A DNA stretch of 64,000 nt from Siphonodentalium dalli (taxonomy: Eukaryota > Mollusca > Scaphopoda > Gadilida > Siphonodentaliidae). Under the pieces are notes generated by a model. The model searched no databases. It saw nothing but the letters and a program-made list of their open reading frames with translations, and had not been told where the DNA came from. Position numbers and translations under genes: made by a program. Positions 45,311 through 56,572 of this stretch are shown piece after piece; position 1 is the stretch's first letter, and each line of letters begins with the position of its first letter. The stretch covers positions 57,043,301-57,107,300 of the forward strand of contig CP136061.1 in NCBI GenBank assembly GCA_032622095.1, given 5' to 3'.

Positions 45311-48069
45311 CATCAAAAATGAGCATCGAAGTATCCAATACTCATTTTGATAGGAGTGCTATATATACGACCCACTAAATCCATTCACGTTAAAACAATT
45401 TACGTACAAGAAAAATCGAATGTTAAAATTGCTCAAAAATGAGCATCGAAGTATCGAATACTCTAATTTTGAGAGGGGTGCTATATATACGACCCACTTA
45501 ATCCATTCACGTTAAAAAAACTTATGTACAAGAAAAATCGAATGTTGAACGAATGTTGAATGTTGTGCCATCTTCACACGAATGTTGAACGAATGTTGAA
45601 TGTTCTTTCTGTTCAACATTCGCCAGCGAAAACCACACATGCTAGGCGTGGACCCTATGGAGAATTAAAGTACCACCAGGGTAAATCCCTGCGTATATGG
45701 GCCCGACCCGATCATGCGTATACGATGTGCCACTCTTTCTCCCCCGGAATTGAAATTGCTCAAAAATGAGCGTCGAAGTATCCAATACTCATTTTGATAG
45801 GAGTGCTATATATACGACCCACTAAATCCATTCACGTTAAAACAATTTATGTACAAGAAAAATCGAATGTTAAATTTGCTCAAAAATGAGCATCGAAGTA
45901 TCGAATACTCTAATTTTGATAGGAGTGCTATATATACGACCCACTTAATCCATTCACGTTAAAAAAAACTTATGTACAAGAAAAATCGAATGTTGAACGA
46001 ATGTTGAATGTTGTGCCAACTTCACACGAATGTTGAACGAATGTTGAATGTTGTGCTAACTTCACGGACCCCCATAATTTCTATCGATTTTTAAGACCTG
46101 AATTTTATTTTTATTAGGTTTAATGAATTTTTTTATTGAAATTTGTATGCGACAACTCACTGGACAAATTGGTATTTTCAAATTGAACCGAGCTTTCTAC
46201 CGCGCTCCTATACTCCGCCTAGCTACAAGTTACAACTTACAAGTATTGATTCTATTCATCAGTAGTACCGTACCGTTTCATGATCTCCATTGACATAGGC
46301 TACTGAGTGTTATCTAAACGAACAAAAATTACTCCCAAATAACAAATATCAACAAAATAAGCCTTGATATTTTCTTATGGATGTATAATAACCACGACTT
46401 TGGTAATCATAGCATAATCCAATATGTATACATTCCAAATGCAACACCTCAAATCCACCATGCACATGTGAGATGTAATTATGACCTTCAACAAGTTCAA
46501 GTGACCAGGCCAAAAAGTCATCTGAAAAGTATCAGATGATGTGATTGGTCAAAAGGTTAGAAAGTCCCTGGGAATTCACCCGAAGACCTCGGATTTCACA
46601 AAAACTGAACATGTGATGATATTTTTTTTTAGGGAAACACCATTTCTGTATGTATATCAAAATGAGTATTGGATACTTCGATGCTCATTTGTGAGCAATT
46701 TCAATTCCGGGGGAGAGAGAGGGGCACATCATATACGCATCAAAAATGAGCATCGAAGTATCCAATACTCATTTTGATAGGAGTGCTATATATACGACCC
46801 ACTAAATCCATTCACGTTAAAACAATTTACGTACAAGAAAATTCGAATGTTAAAATTGCTCAAAAATGAGCATCGAAGTATCAAATACTCTAATTTTGAT
46901 AGGGGTGCTGTATATACGACCCACTTAATCCATTCACGTTAAAAAAACTTATGTACAAGAAAATCGAATGTTGAACGAATGTTGAATGTTGTGCCAACGT
47001 CACACGAATGTTGAACGAATGTTGAATGTTCTTTCTGTTCAACATTCGCCAGCGAAAACCACACATGCTAGGCGTGGGCCCTATGGAGAATTAAAGTACC
47101 ATCAGGGTAAATCCCTGCGTATATGGGCCCGATCCGATCATGCGTATATGATGTGCAACTCTCTCTCCCCCGGAATTGAAATTGCTCAAAAATGAGCGTC
47201 GAAGTATCCAATACTCATTTTGATAGGAGTGCTATATATACGACCCACTAAATCCATTCACGTTAAAACAATTTATGTACAAGAAAAATCGAATGTTAAA
47301 TTTGCTCAAAAATGAGCATCGAATACTCTAATTTTGATAGGATTGCTATATATACGACCCACTTAATCCATTCACGTTAAAAAAACTTATGTACAAGAAA
47401 AATCGAATGTTGAACGAATGTTGAATGTTGTGCCAACTTCACACGAATGTCGAACGAATGTTGAATGTTGTGCTAACTTCACGGACCCCCATAATATTCT
47501 ATGAATTATTAAGACCTGAATTTTATTTTTATTAGGTTTAATGAATTTGTTTTATTGAAATTTGTATGCGACAACTCACTGGACAAATTGGTATTTTCAA
47601 ATTGAACCGAGCTTTCTACCGCGCTCCTATACTCCGCCTAGCTACAAGTTACAACTTACAAGTACTGATTCTATTCAACAGTAGTACCGTACCGTTTCAT
47701 GATCTCCATTGACATAGGCTACTGATTTATCTAAACGAACAAAAATTACTCCCAAATAACAAATATCAACAAAATAAGCCTTGATATTTTCTTATGGATG
47801 TATAATAACCACGACTTTGGTAAGCATAGCATAATCTAATATGTATACATTCCAATTGCAACACCTCAAATCCACCATGCACATGTGAGATGTAATTATG
47901 ACCTTCAACAAGTTCAAGTGACCAGGCCAAAAAGTCATTTGAAAAGTATCAGATGATGTGATTGGTCAAAAGGTTAGAAAGTCCCTGAGAATTCACCCGA
48001 AGACCTCGGATTTCACAAAAACTGAACATGTGATGATATTTTTTTTAGGGAAACACCATTTCTGCATGT
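45228..48069. repeat. Tandem segmental duplication, offset 1427 bp
   Basis: 45228-46654 and 46655 to about 48069 match along their whole length. The matching content includes inverted satellite, the 'cacggacccccataat' element end and flanking DNA ('aagacctgaattttatttttattaggtttaatga', 'gaaccgagctttctaccgcgctcc'). The join at 46654/46655 ('ctgtatgta|tatcaaaatgag') is the duplication breakpoint. Divergence is a few percent. Confidence 0.85.
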
Positions 48070-48230
48070 ATTTCTAGAAAACAATTGATAAACATTGGAT
48101 TTTTTTGGATTATGCTAAGCTTACAAAAGGTAAATTTATACATATCAAGGCTTATTTTGTTGATATGGTGTGTTATTTGGGAGTAATTTCTGTTCGTTTA
48201 GATAACACTCAGTAGGTCAATGGTGGTCAT
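47710..48230. mobile_element. MITE with TIR CTACTGAGTGTTATCTAAAC
   Basis: 'aggctactgatttatctaaacgaacaaaaattactcccaaataac' at about 47718 is the inverse of 'gttatttgggagtaatttctgttcgtttagataacactcagtag' ending near 48214. The first duplicated unit (46300-46654) has only the left end, because the duplication breakpoint cut it. Confidence 0.65.
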
Positions 48231-49640
48231 TAGGGGCGCCTACTGGTGAAATACAGTAGGCGTCCCGTAGGGGATAAGGCATTGGCACTTAGAACTAAAT
48301 AACATTTCTATACTCCCCTACTGGCCCTAGTACTATTAACTATTTTTAAATCCTAATTCAACGAAATAAATAAATTACCATTCGTCGCTATGACGGATGT
48401 TGGATGACGTAATATACTAAAGTAATTAAAATAAAAAAAAATAACTAATGGCCACAGAATAATTCTTCTGTTGCAAATAGGTTAGGCACCGCCCACATTC
48501 TTAAGCTCTGGTGATACTAGCTGTACCACACATTGGCCTACTCAATTATGCAGAGCATAATTCTGAATACCACTTTAAACATAACAATTAATAGCAACCA
48601 CAACGCCCCCGGATATATATAGCGTACTAGAGCGCAATTTCCTAATGTTCAAGTTGAGCATTTACTAAAATCAACTTTTTTTCAAGCAATTAACTGTTTA
48701 CTAATTAACTTTTTACTAGTAATTAACTGAGAAATAAATGTGAATTTGGTCTCCGGTATATAATACAGCATACGCGACATATAAGGGGATATGATACAAT
48801 GTTCAATAAATACGACCCGGAAGTAGCAAATATATTGACACGGAACACTAAATCTAAAACCAAAGGCCATAATATAACGAGTAGTAGAGCCATGAAACCA
48901 TAAAAGGTAATCAACGCCGAAATACTAAATCAATTCAGGAACCAACTCGACGAATATTGGAAAGAACGGGACTTGATTTTAAAGCTAAACTAGGCATAAC
49001 AACTTCTCAAACGAGTCGGGTGTTGGTTATGTATAGACTTGAAAATATATGGCCTGTAGGCACCCTCACACTGATACAGTTTCAGATAATTTTATCGTAT
49101 AGGGTAAGGTGTGAAAAGAAAAAAACCCAATTATGCTTAATCATAATTCAACGTACACTTAACTTGCTTTAAGCATAATGCTCAGTTAAATAGTATATAT
49201 AATTCAGCCAATTCCCCCACAAATATTCAGATGCCGGAAACAGACAAAATGGGTATTCTTGCATTAAGTAAAATTATTCAAGTTTTAGATTTCTTCCTAT
49301 AAGTATCGTAGGCTATAATGTAATATTAAAACGTGTGTATCTTTTGTCGTATTGTGGCCACTATTCTGACTGGAGTTAATTCGCAGCGAACTCAGTAGTC
49401 ATTACATTCATACTGAAGTATGGAAGCATGTAGTTCAATGTGAATTTGACTGGAGTATAAATATTACATTATTGAGTAGGCTATATTATGTGTATACTAA
49501 TTAATTATTTCAGTAAGTTTAAAATTACCTTGTCAGTTTAAGGATAGTAAGTTCAGCGCGGAATTTATATATATACTAGAGCATGCCAGACTGTAAGGAT
49601 GGTATTCACCAACTGGGTTTATATATAATCCAGGGAGTTT
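48231..49640. other. No gene seen
   Basis: AT-rich, with short frames only. Nothing could be supported. Confidence 0.4.
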
Positions 49641-50044
49641 TACATATATGGCAGATTTTGGTGCAGAACAAAAATACGACGCATTTGTAACCAGTTACTG
49701 GGTTACAAATACGTCGTGGGTTTTTTTTACAAGTCGAATCAACGTTTGCTCGTGTGTTAGTACTGACCAGTAACCCGGTTACAAATGCGCCATATTTATT
49801 TTGGCATTTGGAGTTACATTAGGAAGTCGTTAAAAAAATCCGACATGTTTTTTGTCACATAGAAAATATTTCACACATCCTTGTTTAAAAAAGGGTTACA
49901 AAGTTACATTTGGAAGTCGTTTCAAAAATGCGACGTGTTTTGTTACATAGTTACAAATGCTTATCAGAGAATAACTCCAATTAGAAAAAATGAAAATATT
50001 TCACCTATCCTTGCTAAAAAAAAAGGTTACAAAGTTACATATGA
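49641..50044. repeat. Degenerate 'gttacaaatgc / gttacatttggaagtcgtt' repeat
   Basis: It includes the inverted pair 'aatacgacgcatttgtaacc' / 'ggttacaaatacgtcgt' (49672-49716) and several copies of 'gttacatttggaagtcgttt' (about 49812, 49902). Confidence 0.5.
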
Positions 50045-50201
50045 CATTTAGTGATTCAGAAAACCTGGCTACACACAAGAGAATACACACTGGCGATCGC
50101 CCATAGGAGTGAGACGTGTGTCGGAAGGCGTTTAATCAGTCCAGACACATTTAAGACCATATGAGAATCTACACAGGCGACCGCCCATACGAGTATGCTA
50201 A
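50045..50201 (+). pseudogene. C2H2 zinc-finger remnant (left arm of a second inverted pair)
   Basis: The + strand reads SENLATHKRIHTGDRP, a stop, ECDVCRKAFNQSRH, and HMRIYTGDRPYEYA. The HTGDRP linker and CDVC are clear. The two fingers are interrupted by a stop and cut at 50201 by a MITE. The CDVC pair is intact here, unlike the CDVY of copies A-D, so this is a different zinc-finger source. Confidence 0.65.
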
Positions 50202-51144
50202 AGGTACCCTCACACCATAGCGTATGCTGAAACCTATGAGTTGCGTGTAAAAAATATTTGTATACCGCACCAAACGCAAGCGAAATCAACAATTTTGTCA
50301 ATTTGTAACCTATTCGACCTATGGGTTGCGTGTGTGTTGCATGTGGGTTGCGTGTGGGTTGCGTGCGAGTTGCGTGTGAGTTGTGTGCAGAACTTACGAG
50401 TTGCGTTTGAGTTGCGTTCAAAACTTACAAGTTGCGTTTGACCTGCGTGCTAGTTGCGTGGTTATTTGCGAATATCTGTCACGTGATAAAAACCTATAAA
50501 AATTGCCGATTCATTATTTTCTTCAGTACTGATTTGGTCATCGAAGAGTCAACATGTGGAAAGCTACCAAGAACTCAGATAAAAGTGACCCCAAAAGTTT
50601 ATTTATACCATTTCTCAACACGCATGTAGTACGCAACTAACACGCAACTAATAGGTTGGATACGCAGGGCATATATAGGTTGGGGATACGCTGGGAATAA
50701 GCACAATAGGTTTGGGGTACGCTACACACGCAACATGATCGCAACAGGCACGCAACACGATCGCAAAATGATCGCAACAGGTACGCAACACATTCGCAAC
50801 ATGTATACGGTACCAAAACCTGGCCAGATACCTCAAATTTGGACCTGCGATCACCTGCGTTCATAACTTACGAGTTGCGTACCTGTTGCGATCGTGTTGC
50901 GTGCGTAGCGTACCTGTTGCGTATGAATTGATCGCAGGCATTCGCAGAGAATTATTGAACATGTTCAAAATTTCCGAACTTACTCTGCGTGTGTCTGCGT
51001 GTGTCTGCGATCACCTGCGTGCTTGTTGCGTACTTCAAGCCTATAACACTTATTAGTTGCGTGTGAGTTGCGTTCGGAACTTATGACCACTATTTTTTAT
51101 TCGCAACCATACGCAACTGGTGATCGCTATGGTGTGAGGGTAAC
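50202..51144. mobile_element. MITE with TIR GGTACCCTCACACCATAGCG and TGCGTGTGAGT minisatellite
   Basis: The left end 'aggtaccctcacaccatagcg' (50202) and right end 'cgctatggtgtgagggtaac' (51144) are flanked by CTAA on the left and TTAA on the right, probably an original TTAA. The interior is full of 'gttgcgtgtgagttgcgtgc' and 'gatcgcaacaggtacgcaacac' repeats (50325-50470, 50635-50800, 50860-51080) in both orientations. Confidence 0.7.
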
Positions 51145-51148
51145 TTAA

Positions 51149-52440
51149 CATATACCATGTCACACGCATGTGTTCGCCCGGTTGTTGTAGTGGTTCATGG
51201 TCCCAAATGAATGATACATTCGGTTGAATAAAAGAATACAAATAAACATGAAAATGTGCCATTATCTGCACACGTCACACGTGTATAATGGATTCCATTA
51301 CGATAAAACGGTAAGAGGTGCATAAGTTGTCCAACAGATATGGTCAACGGTCAAAGAGCTTATAGGCGGCCATAGACCAAGTCGATGACCGATAATAAGC
51401 TCGATGTCCGTTAACCATTTCTATTGGGCCTCTAATACACCACAATTCCCCCACCAATTCATGTTATTAATATTATATCGGCAAATCAGCCATTAACCAT
51501 TTCCAATACACTACAATTGTCCGACAAGGTCGTGAAATTGCTATTATTGTCGCCTAGTGATGTAAGGGTCGTGCTATTATTGAGTGTGTCAAACCATTAA
51601 CGGCCCGACACATACGTCACAAATAAGAGCTGTGGGGCCGTTATGCGAATTCAAAGCACCGAAGCACGGGTTGCTGTCCTACAAGAAAGCGCACGAAGTG
51701 TTAATAAGGATTGTTCGGCTACTACTGGGTCATGGAGTGGATTGTCATATGATCTACATTTTTTCCGGACTGATTAAATGCCTCCGACACATGTCACACG
51801 CGCATGGTAGATTGCGGATGTGGAGTCTCTATGCTTCGATATATTCTCATATGATCTGCTAGTTTTTCCCGGACTGATTAATTGCCTCTGACACATGTCA
51901 CACTCGTGTGGTAGATTGCTGATGTGGATTATCTATGCTTCGATAGAATTGCGGTATGACTGATCCATAGCCACGTCACACTCGTATGGGCGACCCCCGG
52001 TGTGTATTCTTGTGTGTTGCCACGTTTTCTGGATCACGAAATGTCTTATATAAATAAGACACACACCAAATATAAGATGCCGCACACTAGTATGTGCGAT
52101 CGCCGGTGTAAGTGTTGGTCACTTAAGCATTATCAGACTCAAGATATGACTGAATTTATTCTGACAAACGTCACACGGTGATCGCCGGTGTGAATTGTTT
52201 TATATGTTGTCAGGTTTTCGGAATAACTAAATTTCTTATGACACACGTCACACTCGTAAGGCTGATTACCGGTGTTGGTCCTCTTATGCATGGTCAGAAT
52301 CCAGATATGACTGACATACGTCACACTCTTTTTGGCGATCCCCGGTGTGGCCATCTTCTGCATGGTCAGACTCCAGATATGACTGAATTTCTTCTGACAC
52401 ACGCCATTCTTTGACAAATGGGCTAAATTTGTTAGTTTTC
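51149..52440 (-). pseudogene. C2H2 zinc-finger remnants (right arm of the second inverted pair)
   Basis: On the - strand there are several decayed fingers: GVCQKKFSHIWSLTM, then YVSHIWILTMHKRTNTGNQ, PYECDVCHKKFSYSENL and YKTIHTGDH (52410-52190). More degenerate ones follow outward to 51740 and at 51150-51180. TGNQPYECDVC and HTGDH are the recognisable linkers. Frameshifts and an insertion-like segment (51180-51740) break the array. Confidence 0.6.
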
Positions 52441-54779
52441 TGAGCAACGGTAAGTGGGAGGAAATGGTATCGTATCCCTGCTCTCTAGTATACGACAAGG
52501 ACGTAAAGCAGGCTAGCATATATTGTGACGTTGCATAAGATGATTACAGGTGGGAGATAGTGGGTGGACAGCTGGTCGCTTTACAAGCCCATGTGATCAG
52601 ACGACGTCTTAATGATAGCGCTTTACAAGCCTCTGTGATCAGACGTCTTAATGGTATGCATAGCGTCCTTTTTTGAGTGACGGCTATCATTCTTGCCTTG
52701 ATAGATGATAGGCAGTGTAAAATTAAACTATGAAACGTTCAAAAGGTATAAATATAGAACGTTCAGTATGATACTAAATTCAAATATCAATATGGAAATT
52801 GAACTAAAAAGGGAGGTCAGTTCACATAATAAATATATATATAACTTCATGGCATCACTTATTTTAATATGATCGCAGTAATGTTTTAAAATTAATAAGT
52901 GATAAATTTATGGCAAATTGTGGATATCTCTAACGAAAATAACGCCTTGATTCAGCGTACTTTATAAAGGATGCTAGGCATGGCTGGGACCCTGAAGATT
53001 TCCATTCGCGATCCCTATAAAGGACACTATGAGTGGTATAGTGGTCAATACATGTCGAACAATTCATAACATACCCATCTTTATTAAACGCCTGATCCCC
53101 TAAATTACAGTGTTCCTGTTGTTCCATATTTACAAATCCGTATGGACGTTGACGTCAGATGACGTTCCTCTCAGCCACGAAACCGGAAATATAAAATAAA
53201 AGCATCACCATACATGACAGAGCAAGCTCTGTATGACTTCCTATGCCTGTATTCTTACTTATATGCTCGTACTCAACAACTGGATTATTATATAGTGCAG
53301 GTAGTTTATACAGAACGACACTCATGGCGAATTTAATATGGTGGTAGATCGGACGCACATCGCCGCGGCATATAGGATTTTATATATCTTTAATTCATTC
53401 TTAATAGAAAATCATTACAGATAAAAGAATAAATTGAAGCGAATTCAGTCGTTACGAACCAAACTACCCCGTTTATCAAATAAACCTAACCGGTTTTCGA
53501 GCCATCTGTCGAGTCCTATTTTGATAAATTGCCAATCTTGGATTTACCAGACGTTTCCCAGTAGGAACAGTTCAAAGACACACTGGAACTTACTTCATGT
53601 GACAAATAGTAGAAGGCATATACAACGTGACGCTATTGGCATGCGTTTGTTGGGAATTGAAATACTTGTAGGTTTTTAGACGGACGTCGACGGTTTCTGT
53701 GGTGAATATAGAACAATTCACAATCATTCATTTTGACTTAGACCTGACACATAGTTTTGCGATCGTGTGGAGAAAAAGAGGTAGACGCCCGCTGAATCGT
53801 GTTGCTGGTGTACCATCGTTCGGAGCAGGGATATCCTCATAGCTTACATTTTATTTTATTTTTTATAAAAACTGAATTCAATGCAACACTGAGATTGGCC
53901 ATGCACACAAAATCTTAAAAAAACACATCAGGGATAAAATTCAGCAAGTGAGCTTATAATATATAGTCCATGTGGTTTATGGTGACTTTTACCGCGCCAG
54001 TCACGCCAGCCATGGCATCTGTGCCATGGCTTTCGTTTAGAAACAATGTCCATATATGTACAAAGCGATTTGATAATAGCGGCGATCATGTGTGACGATA
54101 TCATGAACAGCGAGGTCTGCAGATACCGTGGCCGTTATACCTCATTTAAATTATACCATATATAGTTGGCTGGTATCCGGTGAATATCACCATTGGGATA
54201 TTATAGGGTAAGCCTCTAGATATCGAACAAAAACATTTTATTGATATATTCTCTCGGTTAAATTACATTATTTTACAAACGGGAATCAATCTCAAAAATC
54301 TAATTCCATTCAAGAATATTGCTACAGATATGATCGACAATTAAAAGACGGTTACAATGTGATCGACCACGAGAAGTTTGCATCAAATCCGGCCTCTTTT
54401 AAAAAACCAAATAAAACTATATACGCCATCTGTAATAATGTTGATAATATATGTGACATAAGGGTAAAACCAAACTTGCGCTCTAAGACGGTTTACAAAG
54501 TCGTTGGTAAAACATTTGCACTAAAATATGTACATATATGCAATCTAACATGAACACATAACAGATTACGACCATATGCATGCGAGTGTTAACAGTTTAA
54601 ACATATACAAGAAACAATTTTGACTATGCGGTGTGAGAACTATAGAAATAGATCAGTGAACAATTTGTACATTAGTACTGCAAAAATATGCGTGCGAATA
54701 TTAAAACACAGAGCAGTATGAAACGAAAATAGCTAAGATAACATGGAAGTGGGAATTAAAGAAAGAACCAAGTAGTTAA
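52441..54779. other. No gene seen; short tandem at 52570
   Basis: 'cgctttacaagcccatgtgatcagacg' recurs at about 52618 as 'cgctttacaagcctctgtgatcagacg' (about 47-bp offset). The remainder, to 54779, shows no supportable gene. Confidence 0.4.
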
Positions 54780-55300
54780 AGGTGGATTATCTCTTTGTAA
54801 ACATGTATTATATAGTTACCGGGGTATAAAATATTAGATTTGAATCGAAGACTCCTGTCCGGAAATGCTTCTATCGATTAATATTAATTTTATTTCGAAT
54901 ATTTTCTGGTCTAAAAAGGCGTGTTTTGTTCAGCGAACGAACAATAGTGGTTACTGTTAACCGAGACCAGAAATTTTATTGTACAATTTTGTCACAAATA
55001 AACGTCAATTATACTCATTATCGCTTATATCTGTGGAACAAAACAATACAAGCAATCAATCTGGGATATTTGACTTTCGGTGCGTAGCCATAGGAACAGC
55101 CCAGTGCTCTATATCGCAATGTGGTATCATCCGAATGGTCTGTTCTAAAAATAGACACATAAACGGTCCCGATTTAATATTCGAAATAAAATCAATATTA
55201 ATTGGTAGAAGCTTTTCCGGACAGGGGTCTTCAGTTCATATTGATTATTTTATACCCACGCAACTATTTAAAATTTGTTATTTAAAGAGATAATCCATCT
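54780..55300. mobile_element. MITE, AGGTGGATTATCTCTTT family, intact TTAA flanks
   Basis: The ends AGGTGGATTATCTCTTT and AAAGAGATAATCCATCT are flanked by TTAA (54776-54779 and 55301-55304). It is 521 bp, inverted relative to internal landmarks of 21451-21970, and non-coding. This is the copy that fixes the family's target site. Confidence 0.85.
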
Positions 55301-55304
55301 TTAA

Positions 55305-56572
55305 GATCATACGAAAGTGGCACTGGACTCAGCTAAGAAAGCAGCGATAATTTGAAACCATTAAAATATTTTTGACATGCACGCGTGTGCGACATCTAAG
55401 ATCGAATTAAGAAAACAGCAAAGTGTAAAAGGGTATACACCTCCTTGATATGCATAGACATTAAAACCATATAAAGAGAGCATCTATAATTGACACTCGG
55501 CAATACGACCACGCTGTGTGACATAATATTACCGAATATTGACAAAAATAAAATAAACAAATACCAACGAAAGAAAAGCCGTGTGCATGCGTGCAAAGTC
55601 TCACCAATAATAACAAGATGCGACCAGTAACATCGACGGTGTCTTGTGCTAATACATCTCGTATACACAGTCAGCAGTGGTGGCGTCAACGTTTAACGCC
55701 ATATATGGCTAATTGGGCTACCATTGAAGTTCACAGTGGAAATAAGTGAGCTTTGGTTTGATTTCCTGTGCGCTCCTTGATGGCAATCTATGGTATGACT
55801 TGTCAGACCGATCATATGCATGTGCAGATGTCTCTTCGACTTCTCGATCTACCTCTCTACATCCATCTCTATCTTTCATTGTCTTATCTATCTCCTGTTA
55901 TATCACCAGTATCTATTAAGAAGCTCGACAGTCCTGTTGAGGGGGAGGGTGGGATAGCACGGGTTGATTATCATGTTTCTATATACGGTATGAGTATTTA
56001 TTTAGTAGTTATTACTAAGCTATAGCTAAGTTAATTCACTATCTTGTCCGTCTGGAGAACTGTCAAGCTGCCTTCCTGTCACATTTATATATCTATATTT
56101 GTTATATATACTATATGAATGTCACACTCTCACTCTGTACAATTGCCCTTTTGCATATGTGCGTATGCTTACCTATATATTTGTTAAGCATCTATTAGCC
56201 ATTAAAAATATCTAGATATCGATCTATCATGAGTCCTGAGCGTACCATGGTACGAATATGATAACCCAACACAAGAATGAATAGCTCTGGGCAAACCCCA
56301 GTAGAGCCTTGCATTTCTATGAAGATTTTTAATTGTTATTTTGCCGCTTTAATAAATAAGCCATTTTTTAGTTTCGAATTCTTATCTTATACTGTTTCAG
56401 TCATGAACGGGCGTTGGTTTAGAAACTGAACGGGATATGGGGGGGGGGGCGTACACCACAAATCCCATCTAACACAATATAGATTGTCACAAAGACAGTT
56501 AATCGGTTCATACATACTGTATCATATTCACAAATCACAAATGGTGCGGTTTAACAAGGAGTCTCACATATG
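55305..56572. other. No gene seen
   Basis: AT-rich, with a poly-G run at 56440-56448. No coding is supported between the MITE and gene 2's stop. Confidence 0.4.

Larger units (their letters stand above)
42570..47489. mobile_element. Foldback element with 9-bp TSD CATAATATT and satellite arms
   Basis: The left end GGGTCCGTGAAGTTAGCAC (42570) is preceded by CATAATATT (42561-42569). The right end ...CTTCACGGACCCC (47489) is followed by CATAATATT (47490-47498). Nine-bp duplication is typical of Mutator-like elements. The arms consist of 'ttcaacattcg' runs and a satellite of about 120 bp. The centre is 'gctaggcgtgggccctatggagaattaaagtacc'. An identical right end also occurs at 46072. The simplest history is insertion at 42570-46072 followed by tandem duplication of the right half. 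A second 9-bp-TSD element is nested inside. No transposase is seen. Confidence 0.75.

Noticed and set aside
44811-47195. Four similar approximately 69-residue frames (HTNVERMLNVL...SPGIEIAQK)
   Set aside because: They come from the centre of the 9-bp-TSD foldback and its inverted copies. The frame appears on both strands and ends in repeat sequence, so no coding is supported.
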